A DNA stretch of 64,000 nucleotides from Amyloporia xantha (taxonomy: Eukaryota > Basidiomycota > Agaricomycetes > Polyporales > Adustoporiaceae), in the NCBI GenBank assembly GCA_036971615.1, contig JAYKKR010000005.1:1550001-1614000 (forward strand), in the 5' to 3' direction. Shown piece after piece: positions 45,055 through 55,578 of the stretch (position 1 is its first letter; every line of letters starts with the position of its first letter). Made by a program: the position numbers and the translations under genes. A model generated the notes under the pieces. It made no database searches, was not told the origin of the DNA, and saw only the letters and a list, made by a program, of their open reading frames with translations.

Positions 45055-45680
45055 TTGAAGCGTTATCAATATACAAAAACTATCAACCTCGAGGAAAGTT
45101 ATGGGGCGATGTCTGCTGTATATTGCGGAGCAGCGGGAGTAGAGGTGAACGCAGCCACAACCCGTTAGACCTAGTCTCCCGTAGGCAGACCTTAAATAGT
45201 GACCTTTGAGGGGGAGGGGAGGACGGTCACTCTATAGCGTTAGACCTGACGCGGCGGTCGCGACGCGTTGAAATCACGTGGGCGCCACTTACACCGTACT
45301 CTGACTGCCAGGATTCAGGAACGTCCGCACATTCAGCAGATACTAATGAGGTCTACGGGGAAATGCGAGCTACTCTTCCATAGACGTTGAGTGTACGCAT
45401 CGTTCCCGCCTTCTTCTTTGATAATTAGCGGAGTACTTATTTCAGAGAAACGAACCTGCCTAACGAGTCGAGCGTTTTGACCTGTACGATGCGCCATTGG
45501 ACCGTTCTGTACCCTTATTTCAGATGAGACTATGTAGATATACATTCTGCAGGGATGCGAATAATTTTTATACAGACAGAATATCAAGTAAGTGAAAGAA
45601 TTCTAAATAGTTTTGATAGTTGGGTTTCCAACGGATGGTCTCGAACGGCAGACATGGCTTCCCTAAAGTTCTGAGCACGC
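45055..45680. other. Upstream region of orphan copy B
   Basis: No gene. The part 45070-45290 is the reverse-complement counterpart of the copy A promoter: it shares GCGTCGCGACCGCCGC, CACGTG and ACATCGCCC but has no inserted element. The rest, up to the transcription-factor stop codon, shows nothing. Confidence 0.55.
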
Positions 45681-47150
45681 TCACAACTCACTGAACTTCT
45701 CCGCCAAATCGGCTGAACCACAGCAGCCAATTCGGTCGTTCTTCACATGGCGCGTCAACGCATCCCGGCGGCTAAAACTCTGCCGACATCCGCCCACCAT
45801 CGCGTGCCCCCTGTACACATACGCCTCGCGTGGGTCCTCGACGCGGATGCCATATGCACTCGCCTCCTTCAGAGGCACTCCACAGCAGACCCACTTCTCA
45901 TGATTGACATCCGCGCGGTGCGTGTCCATATGTCGTCGTAGGTCGGGCACACGCCTGCTGGCGGGGACAAAGCCGCACATTGTGCATGAGCCGTCACGCA
46001 ACGCCTGTTCGACCTGCTCAGGGAGGACGTTGGCTTGTGCATTCCGAGGGCGCGTGCGGCCACCAGTGCGAGCGGGAGACGGGCAACTCGGGACAGGGGA
46101 GGGTAGAGTCCCAATTCGCGAGGCGACCCGCTTCGGACGCTCGCCGACCGCATAAGGACTGTAACGCCGCTTGCGTGCTGTAGTGGAAGGAGAGGGGCAA
46201 AAGCCGGAGTCCGAGTTGTCGTCGGTTTCACCTTCTGCATCCCCGTCGGAGCATAGTGAAGGACCTGCGCGGGAACTCGCAGAGTACGATCGAGGGATCG
46301 TGGGCCCTCCGACCCTTGAGGGACCAGAGGCAGGTTCGGAAAGACAGAGCTGCTCGAACGATAGAGCGACTGCTTGTGAATGTGACAGTGTCACCAGGTC
46401 CGATGGGGAGACGCAAAGTGGGGGCATAGCCTTACCCTCACCCGCATGCTCTGCTCTGCTCGACATAACGGAATAAGAGTCAAGCGATAAACTAGAGATT
46501 AAGTGTATATTAGACAGCAGCTCCCTTATGTGAACTCAGCGTTCAGAGGACGTACAACGGAGATGGCCATGTCTCGGATGTCAATCCAAAATCCAGTCCG
46601 AGCCCGATACCCAGACTGCCAGTGAGGATGGAATTCGCGTCCGAGGGAGATCCTGACCAGCTAGGGACCTGACTATGACCACCGAAGTCCTCCGCGAGGG
46701 GTGGCATGATGCCGCTGACCATGGATCCATCATAGTCGACAGACCACGCATGAGGCAAGATGGACTTGTCGTCACACCCGACAAAGGAGTAACAGAGTGG
46801 CCCCTCTGGTTCTGCAAACACAGTAGAGGTAGAGTACAACTGATCATAGACTCGTTGGGAACTCATGGAGGGCGTAGGATGTGTTGCCGGTGCGATGCCA
46901 CTGCGCAGTGTGTTGCATGTAGGCCATAATCACGGCCTTTTATACTCGGAGGAGACCCGGCCATTGTGCAGGAGAGCAATATGGACGACTCTGAAGTTTG
47001 GCGGGCTGGGAAGTGGACGTCTCAGTATAAGAACGTCGTGTCCGGCAAGTGCGAGACTAACCTTGTAAGGGAATTGTGAAGAGTGATGGCCATCCAATCG
47101 CAGTGGCGTGCCGCGTGAGGTCATCGCGGTCCTGCAGCCGATCAACACTG
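45681..47150 (-). CDS. C2H2-type zinc-finger transcription factor
   Basis: The gene is read on the minus strand in at least three pieces. An N-terminal exon ends near 47099 (LRLDGHHSSQFPYK before a GTTAGT donor). A middle exon from about 46920 to 46556 carries RVYDQLYSTST, FVGCDDKSILPH and LTSETWPSP. The zinc-finger exon is 45681-46455. A GTACGT donor at 46555 and a CAG acceptor at 46456 give a phase-correct 100 bp intron. The last exon has a Ser/Pro-rich stretch, a basic ARKRRYSPYAVGERPKR region, then CTMCGFVPASRRVPDLRRHM and a second, atypical finger ending SFSRRDALTRHVKNDRIGCC. If the intron is not used, the zinc-finger part could start at its own ATG (46464-46466). The target genes are unknown. 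Confidence 0.65.
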
Positions 47151-48592
47151 CTCAGTACTCATGACCTTCGAGCTCGCACCACGAAATGGAGGGGGAAGAT
47201 GAGATGATATTTGGGCCTACTGGCAGGGCTTCCGAGCCTAGTACTAGCCTTTATATCCCGTAGGTATAGGATAGGGGCCATACTACAAGATAGGAGACAA
47301 AAATTGCCTACAGTCAATGTCAAAGTGAGCACGGGCCAACGCTGAGGCTCTCGCACTGATCCAAGTACGACGATAGTCTGAGTAAGTTGACTCAGTGATC
47401 AGAGCGAAGTGGCGTTGTCGTGGCTGATGGCATACGTGATGTACAAGTACTGCTGCGCAACAAGCAGTACCTGGGTCAAACCTCGTTCAAATATATGTGT
47501 TTCCCGCAGCTGGGCAGGGTTCGAGAGAGAAGGAAAAGTCAGTATGCAGCACTCAGTGCTCACTGCTACGAAACTGTTCAACGTCGACACGACCCACGTG
47601 ATCGTGACAACACGCGGATCGCGCGCGTTCCATTGGCCGCCACTTCCGCAGTGGGGACTTCAAAGAAGTTTCACTACGAGTCTGCACTCGTGGTAATCAA
47701 CGGCGGTTTTCTATGAACCTACCTCTTTCAAACTCACAACATTCATGCTACTGATGACGTAACCGTCGCCGTTGCGTGAGCCTCGAGTGATCGAAGGAAA
47801 CGAGAGCAAGAAAAGACACGTTACGACAGCGGTTCGTCCTCGGAGCGGGAGGCAAACGCGCAAGGTACGTACATGCCAGCTACACGACCTATATACAACC
47901 CGGCGCACGCCGCAATCAGGTACAGTAAGGTACGACGCAGTGGCGTCGTCGAACGACCGGGCTCGGGCTCGCCGCGATGTTCCAACAGCTACTACCTACT
48001 ACTGTGGCATCAAGAATACGGCGATTGCTAGTTGCTTCCAGCTTGCGTTGATTATTACTATCCATGTATTCAAGTTTGTTGTGTACAACAGGCATGCACA
48101 AAGTAGTTCTACCACCTATTATATAAGATCATTTCCGTAGAGGCATGCATGATCAAATCTTACTAATGTCTGTTATATAGGGTAGTCCAGCTTACCATAA
48201 AATACAACGTGGCAGACGAAAATCATTCTTCGTGCAGGGACACTACGCGAAGCCCTTGTCGTTGGGGGTAGCCACAGGGCAGTATCACGACGAATAATGG
48301 CGGCAACTGTATCGGAAGAACGACCCAGAAATTCATTGAGATCCGGTATTAAGACAAACAAACATCACATGCATAGTCATACCATGGCCTAGCACATCAG
48401 TTATCTGCGTCTGGACACATTTCCGACCGATATACTCATAAATGAGTATAAATAAAAGCACTGTAACATATCAGTGTAAGCACGTACAAGCTAAGCAAGC
48501 TAGAGATCGAGATCACGAAACAGCAATGAGAACTATGGGGTATATCATGCTAGAGCAGTCCATATCTCCATCGGTACTATGTACTCATTCCC
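47151..48592. other. Gap without recognisable gene (~1.4 kb)
   Basis: It lies upstream of the transcription factor and downstream of the dipeptidase. Only short frames with no family motif are seen. Confidence 0.4.
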
Positions 48593-50667
48593 TCAGAACT
48601 CGTTTCTTTTCGTCGGCAAATCGGTCCTCTTATCGTATATATCCATAGCAGGCTGCAGACCCGCGGCTTGCAGCTCGGCCGCGACGCGCTCAGCGCCAGC
48701 CATGACACGCAAGAGATTCTGGCCCGTGAGCCCTGCAAGCTCGAAGCGGTTCCATCCACGTTTGTACATTTCCGCAATCTTTGAGCTCCACTGTGAGCAC
48801 ACAGCGAGAAGTAGCAGAATAATGAGGGACTACTGACCAGAGCAGGATATTTGGAGACGTCCTCAAGCCCCTCTGGGACGGTCTCAATTCCATCGTAATC
48901 GCTGCCTAATCCCACACTAGGTGTCATACGGGGAGTGATCAGTTTGTATGATATACAGCAAAACACGCGGCTCCACGTACTGTTGTCTACCTGTGATTTT
49001 TGCAATATGCTCAATATGGTCTGCTACAGTTTTCACATTGGCTTTTCCGGGGTCGGCGACGAATTGCGGTGCGAAGTTCACCTTGATTGAGCGTTTAAAA
49101 GATGGCTCATGGAGATGCTCATAGGAGGGCTCACCATAATGACCGCGTCAACTTTCCCATCGGTCGTTCCCACCAGTTCTAGAATGTCATCAGGGATGTT
49201 CCGTGCGACGTTGTGCACGGCACGAGCGGATGAATGGGACCAGATTACAGGCGCCTGGGAAACACATTCGCTAGGTACGAATATATAAGATGGACGAAAT
49301 CGAATGGCTCACTTTGGTATGGTTGAGAGCCTGCCTGGCAGTGTCGTCTGATGTATGACTTAAATCGACCAGCATACCGATGCGATTCATCTCCGTGACG
49401 AGAGAATAGCCAATTGGGCTGCGCAATTATGAACAAAAGCCATCAACGTGAAAGCACACAGTGAAGTCATGTCAATATTTGTCAGGCATAAGCCACTCAG
49501 AAGCGCACCTCAGTCCGCCCCACTTGGGCTCGAGCGGTACCAAGTATCCGCCAGAGTCAGCAAAGGCATTGTTGCACATGTGCGTCAGCGTCACGTAGCG
49601 TACGCCAAGCTCGTAGTATTGTCGGAGGACTGCGATAGAGTCACCGAGTTGATGTGCTCTGCGTGCAATTTATTTAGCCGAGGGCATGATGGCCGGCAGT
49701 GCGTGAACAGTCTCGTACCCTTCCACACCGAGTAAGCTGGCGATCTTAAATGTGCTTATTGCGTTCTTGACGTCATTCGTTGTAAGAGCCAGCTGGAAAG
49801 TCTGGGATGGAAAAGCAAGAACAGTGATTGGTTCATGTCTTAGAAAATGAAACGTTATGTGAATAGACACACGTTAGAATACTTGTTGATGAGAAGCTTC
49901 GCAACATCAATTTGCTCAAGTGTGTCTCTGACAAGCAGTGGGAACAAGAACCATAACTCAGGGCATATTAAGCATTCCAGTTGTAGCTACTCACCGAACG
50001 CGCCAGGTCGCATTCAAGAAGTCTTCGCCATCGTCAAGTCCAGCATGAGCCGGGCATGCTGTATAAACTGACCTAGAATCTATCTGAGCTCACAACCGCG
50101 CAAGAAAATAAGCCTGGTATACCAGAAGAATCCGCCTACTTTCCCCTCCTTGAGACGCGGGATGTCGACATGTCCAGGGGTGGCCTGATCCAGATCGAAC
50201 GCCGAAATGTTGTTCGCATATACTGTCCGGGCAAATTCTGGGAGATCTGCGGGTTGATAGGCCTATTAGACGTCATTTGGAACAGGGAAAGAAGTCTAGT
50301 CAAATGAAATTGCTACAGACCGATGTGTCCATCCTATACAAGAGCGTCATAAGTGCCCGTCCATTCGGAAAATATAGGTCGTCCGACTCACAATCACAGG
50401 TGCCGCCTGGAGCACCCTCCTCGCTGCATCCTGCGGGTTCTTCGGCAGCGCCCCCGCATACTTCCCAATCTTTTCCCAAAAGAACAGCATGACGAACAGG
50501 GCGGCTAGGAAGCCGACCGCGAGCACGCCGTGCGTGACGGTGCGCACCGTCGTCGCTCGTCGCCTGTGGGCATCTTTCGCAATGTTCTCGCCCACATCCG
50601 TGTCGCGGGCGAGGTTAGGCTGACCTTGGTCCCCGAGGAGAGGTTCATGCTCGCTGTTGGAAGACAT
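48593..50667 (-). CDS. Membrane dipeptidase (renal dipeptidase family, M19)
   Basis: Start ATG 50665-50667 ([13 protein letters not shown]), stop TGA 48593-48595. The protein is a type II membrane protein: a basic stretch, then one membrane segment ([17 protein letters not shown], about residues 50-66), then the enzyme. Metal-binding and core motifs are [63 protein letters not shown] and [10 protein letters not shown]. The family is a zinc peptidase that splits dipeptides. The DGHI part of the first metal motif is encoded by a 13 nt microexon (50321-50333) between introns of 58 and 74 bp. The first exon is 50392-50667 and the third starts at 50246. About eight exons in all. Confidence 0.9.
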
Positions 50668-52083
50668 GGTCTGACGGGGAGACGTCGACGGGTCAGGCTT
50701 GGGGGACGGATAGCACTTGTGCAGCCAGGGTCAGGGGTAGTGGCAGAAGTCGCTTAATGACGCGATGAGCACGTGATTTAGACCTTGGCGGCGATCATCG
50801 TCAAGTCGCCGGCATCCGTGCGGTTGTATGCAGTATCTTGGTAGTGTCCTCGTTTATTACCCTAGAGGTGTGTTTTCAGCGGACGCTGTCGACTATACTA
50901 TGTCTTCTGACTGGAATCGAATGAAACTGAGAGTGTCGGTCCACAATCTTGAAGGCTTTGTTGCATCGTGGTTACAGAATTCACGGGCTCATCATCGCTG
51001 TGCTTTCGCAGTCATGGCTGTGTCTTCGGGGCGTCGACCTTCTCTGGGTTCTGGCACAGCAAGGGCATTACATACTCGGCAGGCTCTTCGACATTATCAA
51101 CTTATCCTTATACAAATGCATTCCATTGTTTGTCCAGCTTACGGATATGGGTCTTCTTGGATATCCACACCCCCGGATATCCATGCACACGTGAGGATAA
51201 GGGGTATACGCTTAATACCATGCAGTGTGCACATACAATGATATACTCTGTTAGTCGTGTACACACTCGATTGAGGTGAGTGGTCGAACAGTCCACTCTG
51301 TATGCATGCTGGTGAGTAATATCATGCGTGTACTATGTACAAAGTGGTCAAAGCCTGAACAGGATGAGATAGGGAAAGTGAGGACGTCGACATTAATGAG
51401 CATGCGCTCCCTTGTAAGTGCCTGGATTATCGTGTTGATTATATCGTTATTTTGATGTCTTCCGATGCTCATTCTGGTGAACACATCTTTCCCCACAGCG
51501 CTTCGGAAGATAGTCACTTGGTAGGACTGTTTCGTGTCACTCAAGCAGCAGCGAAGCCCGAATGAAACGGGTTGCTTGGTGCTCTGATCCCTCGATGACT
51601 GGTAGTATTTGCATGTGTTGAGGAAGGCAGGTCCATTACATCATCAAGAGCAACTTGAACAAGCTGGTCTGGCTGTACTTGTTCTCCTCGCAGCGTGCAT
51701 ACGGAACATGCGGATTTGAAAAATTTGCGTCGTATCTCGATGAAACCCTTGCCAGCGCACCGTTTGACATGCACTCCTGGACGGTATATTATCTGTGATA
51801 TACAAACGGTAGAAAGACTAGGCCTCTCTTGCGCTCGTAACATCGGTCATCGCCCCACGTACGTATTGCAATTCGAGTGAAGGTGCTGGTGAAGGCAAGC
51901 ACGTGAGCTTGTCTGCAGTTGACGTCATGAGTGAGGAGGCGGGGGCGTGTCGTCATCGGAGATCGAGAGGCCTGAAAAGGCGAGGCTAACTTCGAATTCA
52001 CATCCACCAACGTTCTTATACTCACGCACGCCCTATCCACGACTTCCTCCTACCTCTATCTCATACATATCTACTACACTATC
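50668..52083. other. Gap without recognisable gene (~1.4 kb)
   Basis: Divergent promoter region between the dipeptidase (minus) and the small membrane protein (plus). No frame has a recognisable motif. Confidence 0.4.
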
Positions 52084-52916
52084 ATGTCCACCACCATGTT
52101 GCGCTCCCAGGCAGCCCGCTCCCTCGCCGCATCGTCCCGCTCTGCGCGAGCAGCCTGTCCAGTGAGCACAACATCCATTTTATATCTGACTCGACGCTGA
52201 CGATCTATCTTGATAGCGTGCCCGCACATACGTGACCCCACCCGACCCTACACACCCTACCGACTCACCAAAGCCCTCCGATGTCCCCACACCGCCTAGT
52301 GGCTCTAACAGCACTCTCTGGCTGCTCCTCGGCGCAACCGGCCTCGGTGTCGGCGGCTGGTACTACATGCGCGAGGGCGAGGAGGACATCCACGCTAAGC
52401 GGAAGGCAGACCAGGAGCAGGCGCTCGCGAAGGCGAGGGAGCTCGGCGATGCGGGCAAGCGCACTGCGCAAGACGCGGCGCGTGAGAGCCAGAAAGTGTA
52501 CGAGGAAACTAAGGTGCGTTCTATCCCCGACTTTCCTCTACGGCCAGTACGGGGCTGACGTGCAATCGCTACAGGCTGCGGGCCAGGATAAGATCGCGGA
52601 GGCGCGTGCTCAAGCAGACGGCTACGTGAACGGCACGCGGAGCACGGTCGAGAAGCAGTACGACGCGGCGAAGGCGTCCGTCGCGAGCACGTACAACTCT
52701 GCCGCGCACGCCGTTGGGGATGCCGAGGCGCGCACGAAGGCAGCGTACGATGACGCGAAGCACAAGGCCGACGCGACGACGCAGAGCTGGGGCGCGTGGT
52801 TGGGCAGCTGGTTCGGATACGGCAAGGGCAAGGCGGACGAGGCGAAGCGTGAGGGCGCAGCACAGGTTGCGGCAGGCGCAGGGAAGGTGGAGAAGGAGGC
52901 TGAGAAGCGTGCGTGA
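52084..52916 (+). CDS. Small mitochondrial-type membrane protein with amphipathic repeats
   Basis: Three exons: 52084-52161, 52217-52513 and 52575-52916, about 238 residues. The N-terminus (MSTTMLRSQAARSLAASSRS) is rich in Arg, Ser and Ala with no acidic residues, as in mitochondrial presequences. A Pro-rich stretch and one membrane segment (LWLLLGATGLGVGGWYYM) follow. The rest is a long Ala/Lys/Glu helix with repeats of about 11 residues (YDAAKASV, YNSAAHAV, YDDAKHKA), like apolipoprotein or LEA-type helices, ending with WGAWLGSWFGYGKGKADEAK. I recall similar basidiomycete proteins labelled calcofluor white hypersensitive protein, but that name is not a proven function. It is probably anchored in the mitochondrial inner membrane. 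Confidence 0.8.
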
Positions 52917-53192
52917 GGAGAGGGCCGCCCATATCGGTTTAGTGGATTGAGAGAATATCGTTCGGCCGAGATGTGCGCCATGGACTATGGATGAGGCGTT
53001 GAAATGGTGCCGCGATGTAAGTTTGCTCTCGTCCATTCCTGTAACTATGGAGTACAATATTTCTGTATCATAACGATTGACGACTTACGCAATGCCGACT
53101 GTATATATTGTTGTATCCCGCCTGCATCTCCAGAAATAGCAACATGTCGCGCCCCGCAGTTGGCGGCTATCAATCGTCACGCACGGCAATTG

Positions 53193-53462
53193 TGTCGGAA
53201 GTTTCCTGCGTCAATTGCAATCTCGAAATATTGCGATAACATTGAGCGACATTGTGATAACATTGAGTGACATTGTGACTCATTTTGAGCACGAATTTCC
53301 ATTACAATTGCCTTATAAAGTCATCACGGTCATTACAACGGCATTGCAATGGCATTGCAACGGCGTCACAGTGATTGTGATGAATTGCAATCGAGCCGAA
53401 AACGCTTAGACGTTGAGTGCCATTACAAACCATTGCAAACCGGTCTGGAAATCTCCGACATG
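53193..53462. mobile_element. Possible small inverted-repeat element with internal 21 bp tandem repeat
   Basis: The left end TGTCGGAAGTTTCC and the complement of the right end TGTCGGAGATTTCC match at 12 of 14 positions. Inside, at 53232-53276, a 21 bp unit of the type GATAACATTGAGCGACATTG is repeated about twice, and the word ATTGCAA recurs near 53340-53440. There is no coding sequence and no clear target duplication. Confidence 0.4.
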
Positions 53463-54454
53463 AGGTGGCTGTTGGCAAGTTGCGCATCAATATGAATACT
53501 TAGTATCTTGTTCCCGTCGTACCTTGCAGCCCTAATGGTCGCTTCCATCAAGGTGGCGATGCGTTGATGACCTGCTATATCGGTAAGCATTCTGATTGAA
53601 AATCTTTCTCCTGCGTATCTGAGACACTGTAGGCCCTAGGGCGCGCTCCGACAGCATATACGGAACGGAGCGCCGCGTAGATCGGTTACTTGAGTGGGCG
53701 CGGCTCGAACAGGCGGCGTGTTGAACACGGTTTCAGAATGGGAAGGTTTGACCACGGTCGTAAGACCATAGCATGGCGATTCGGGCCTGAAAGTTGAAGT
53801 GCTAGCTAAGCCAGAGTGCATCGAGCATGCTCTGCACCGCCATTTGATCGCAGATCGTTGACGCTGATCACTCCGGATCGTCGTCCTCGCGGGGGACAAG
53901 CGTATGGGCACCGATGCAAGAATCCAATCCGACGACTCACGATGCATCGTATGCGACGTAACAGTGTCGCAATAGTGCAGCAAGTCAATACGTGTCTTCA
54001 CTGGCCGCGGTTCACCGAGTTGGCTGAAACGCTTGAGACGTCCGTCCATCGTCGTCAACGCCGGGACGCTCTCTCAGGCTGTGTGATGGCATCGCGGTGC
54101 GACGCTACTTACGCGACAAAGTCTGAAACAAGGCACAATGCACACATCAGCTGGCGTGTATGCTGCACGAAATGGGTGAATTCTATTCCAAGCAGTGAGT
54201 ATATAAGCAGGCAGAGCGTGCTTCAAGCACCCCAGCTCTCCGCCCTTCGTTCTCAGAGCCAATTTCTTCTCGCACAGGTGCTGGTTGGTGAGTCAAGTAT
54301 TACCTCTCTTAGCTTGACGTCTAGCTGACGGGCTGTTTTACAGCCTTGCTTGTTTTATAAGTTATCACATCCTCTCCACGACCTCTACATTGACGACTAC
54401 TTTCCTTACATTCAACTAACGACCTCTTCATCCACACCACAAAACAAATCCAAG
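53463..54454. other. Promoter region of the repeat protein, no gene seen
   Basis: About 1 kb with short unsupported frames. A TATA-like word TATATAAG at about 54192 and pyrimidine-rich DNA before the ATG suggest a regulated promoter for the gene at 54455. Confidence 0.4.
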
Positions 54455-55186
54455 ATGCGCTCTTCCATCATCCTTCCCATTGCGCTTGCCGCAGCCTCCG
54501 TTGCACCTGCGATTGCCATGCCCACTGCTCCGTGCGTCGCGTCTTTCACTTCATATAATTCCTCTGTTCATCTCACTTGTTTTCTTAGGACGGGCAGCGA
54601 GGCGATAAACTGGCACGAAGTCGGCACAGTAGCCAAGGACGCCGCTGGCGTTGCGCTCGACGTTGCGCCCTTCTTCTTTAGGCGCGAGCTCGAGGATGCG
54701 CTCCTAGCCCGCGCAGCTACATCTAAATTCGTCGACTGGACCACGATCCCGAGACCATACGGGCCCGCACGGGGCCCCAAGTCTGGACCCATCGCATTCA
54801 GGCGCGAGCTCGAGCACGCGCTGATGGGCCGCGCGCAGCCTGCGGCTTCGGAAGCTATCAATTGGGGCACCGTCGCGAAAGACGGGCTCAAGATTGCCGG
54901 GACCGTCGCTCCGCTCTTCTTTAGGCGTGAGCTCGAAGACGCGTTGATGGCGCGCGCGGTGGAATCGGAATCGGATGCTATCAACTGGGGCACCGTCGCG
55001 AAGGACGGCCTCAAGGTTGCAGGCACCGTCGCGCCACTCTTCTTCAGGCGTGAGCTGGAGGATGCGATCCTTGCCCGTGCGCTTGGGCTTCCTGAGTTCG
55101 CCCCGGGGGACTTTGATGTTGACCTGACCCGACGGCCTTCTACACACCGCCCTTACAGGCGCAGCATCTTTGATGATTTGGATTGA
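54455..55186 (+). CDS. Secreted repeat protein with Kex2-type RR sites
   Basis: Start ATG 54455; one 57 bp intron (54532-54588) removes a spurious Cys-containing stretch; stop 55184-55186. The protein is about 224 residues. The signal peptide is clear (MRSSIILPIALAAASVAPAIA). The rest is four repeats of about 40 residues built as AINWGTVAKDGLKIAGTVAP, FFRRELEDALMARA. The second repeat is diverged (IPRPYGPARGP). Each repeat has one dibasic RR before ELED, the classic Kex2 cleavage site. Two more RR pairs lie near the C-terminus. Cleavage would free several near-identical peptides starting ELED. This architecture fits Kex2-processed repeat proteins, which include precursors of fungal peptides. 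There are no cysteines after splicing. The role is unknown. Confidence 0.8.
   Translation: MRSSIILPIALAAASVAPAIAMPTAPCVASFTSYNSSVHLTCFLRTGSEAINWHEVGTVAKDAAGVALDVAPFFFRRELEDALLARAATSKFVDWTTIPRPYGPARGPKSGPIAFRRELEHALMGRAQPAASEAINWGTVAKDGLKIAGTVAPLFFRRELEDALMARAVESESDAINWGTVAKDGLKVAGTVAPLFFRRELEDAILARALGLPEFAPGDFDVDLTRRPSTHRPYRRSIFDDLD
54589..55089 (+). repeat. Four in-frame repeats of ~120 bp in the secreted protein
   Basis: Units are approximately 54589-54720, 54721-54846, 54847-54963 and 54964-55089. Units 3 and 4 are nearly identical, unit 1 is intermediate and unit 2 is diverged. Each contains the core encoding RRELEDAL or a close variant. Confidence 0.8.
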
Positions 55187-55578
55187 AAAGAGCAGGTTTC
55201 TTAGGTGGAAATATGACGAGGAGGGCTGATGTAGTCTGATTTTGGATTGGACGAAATGTGATGACTTTGACTTGGGGTCGAGAGCTCACATAGATCGCGT
55301 GAACGTTTGAACAATCGTCCTGGCTACATCCAAAAGGTTCCTCTCAGCATGATACATGTGAAGATAACACTAAAATATTCTTGCTGTGGGATCGGTATCA
55401 GGGTATACACGGGTATAATCGCATCTCAGAAATTGTCCATATTCGATGTGAGTGCTCATCGTAATCATTGTAAGAGTAGGGTAACCAAGTAAGATGATGT
55501 GCAACTAAAATGTCAACGGCAAGAATGTCCGCCTGGTCCACTGGTATAGAAAGGAAGGCCCTCCGAAACAGGCGAAAG
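55187..55578. other. Convergent 3' region
   Basis: About 390 bp between two convergent genes. No gene is seen; it presumably holds both 3' UTRs. Confidence 0.5.
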
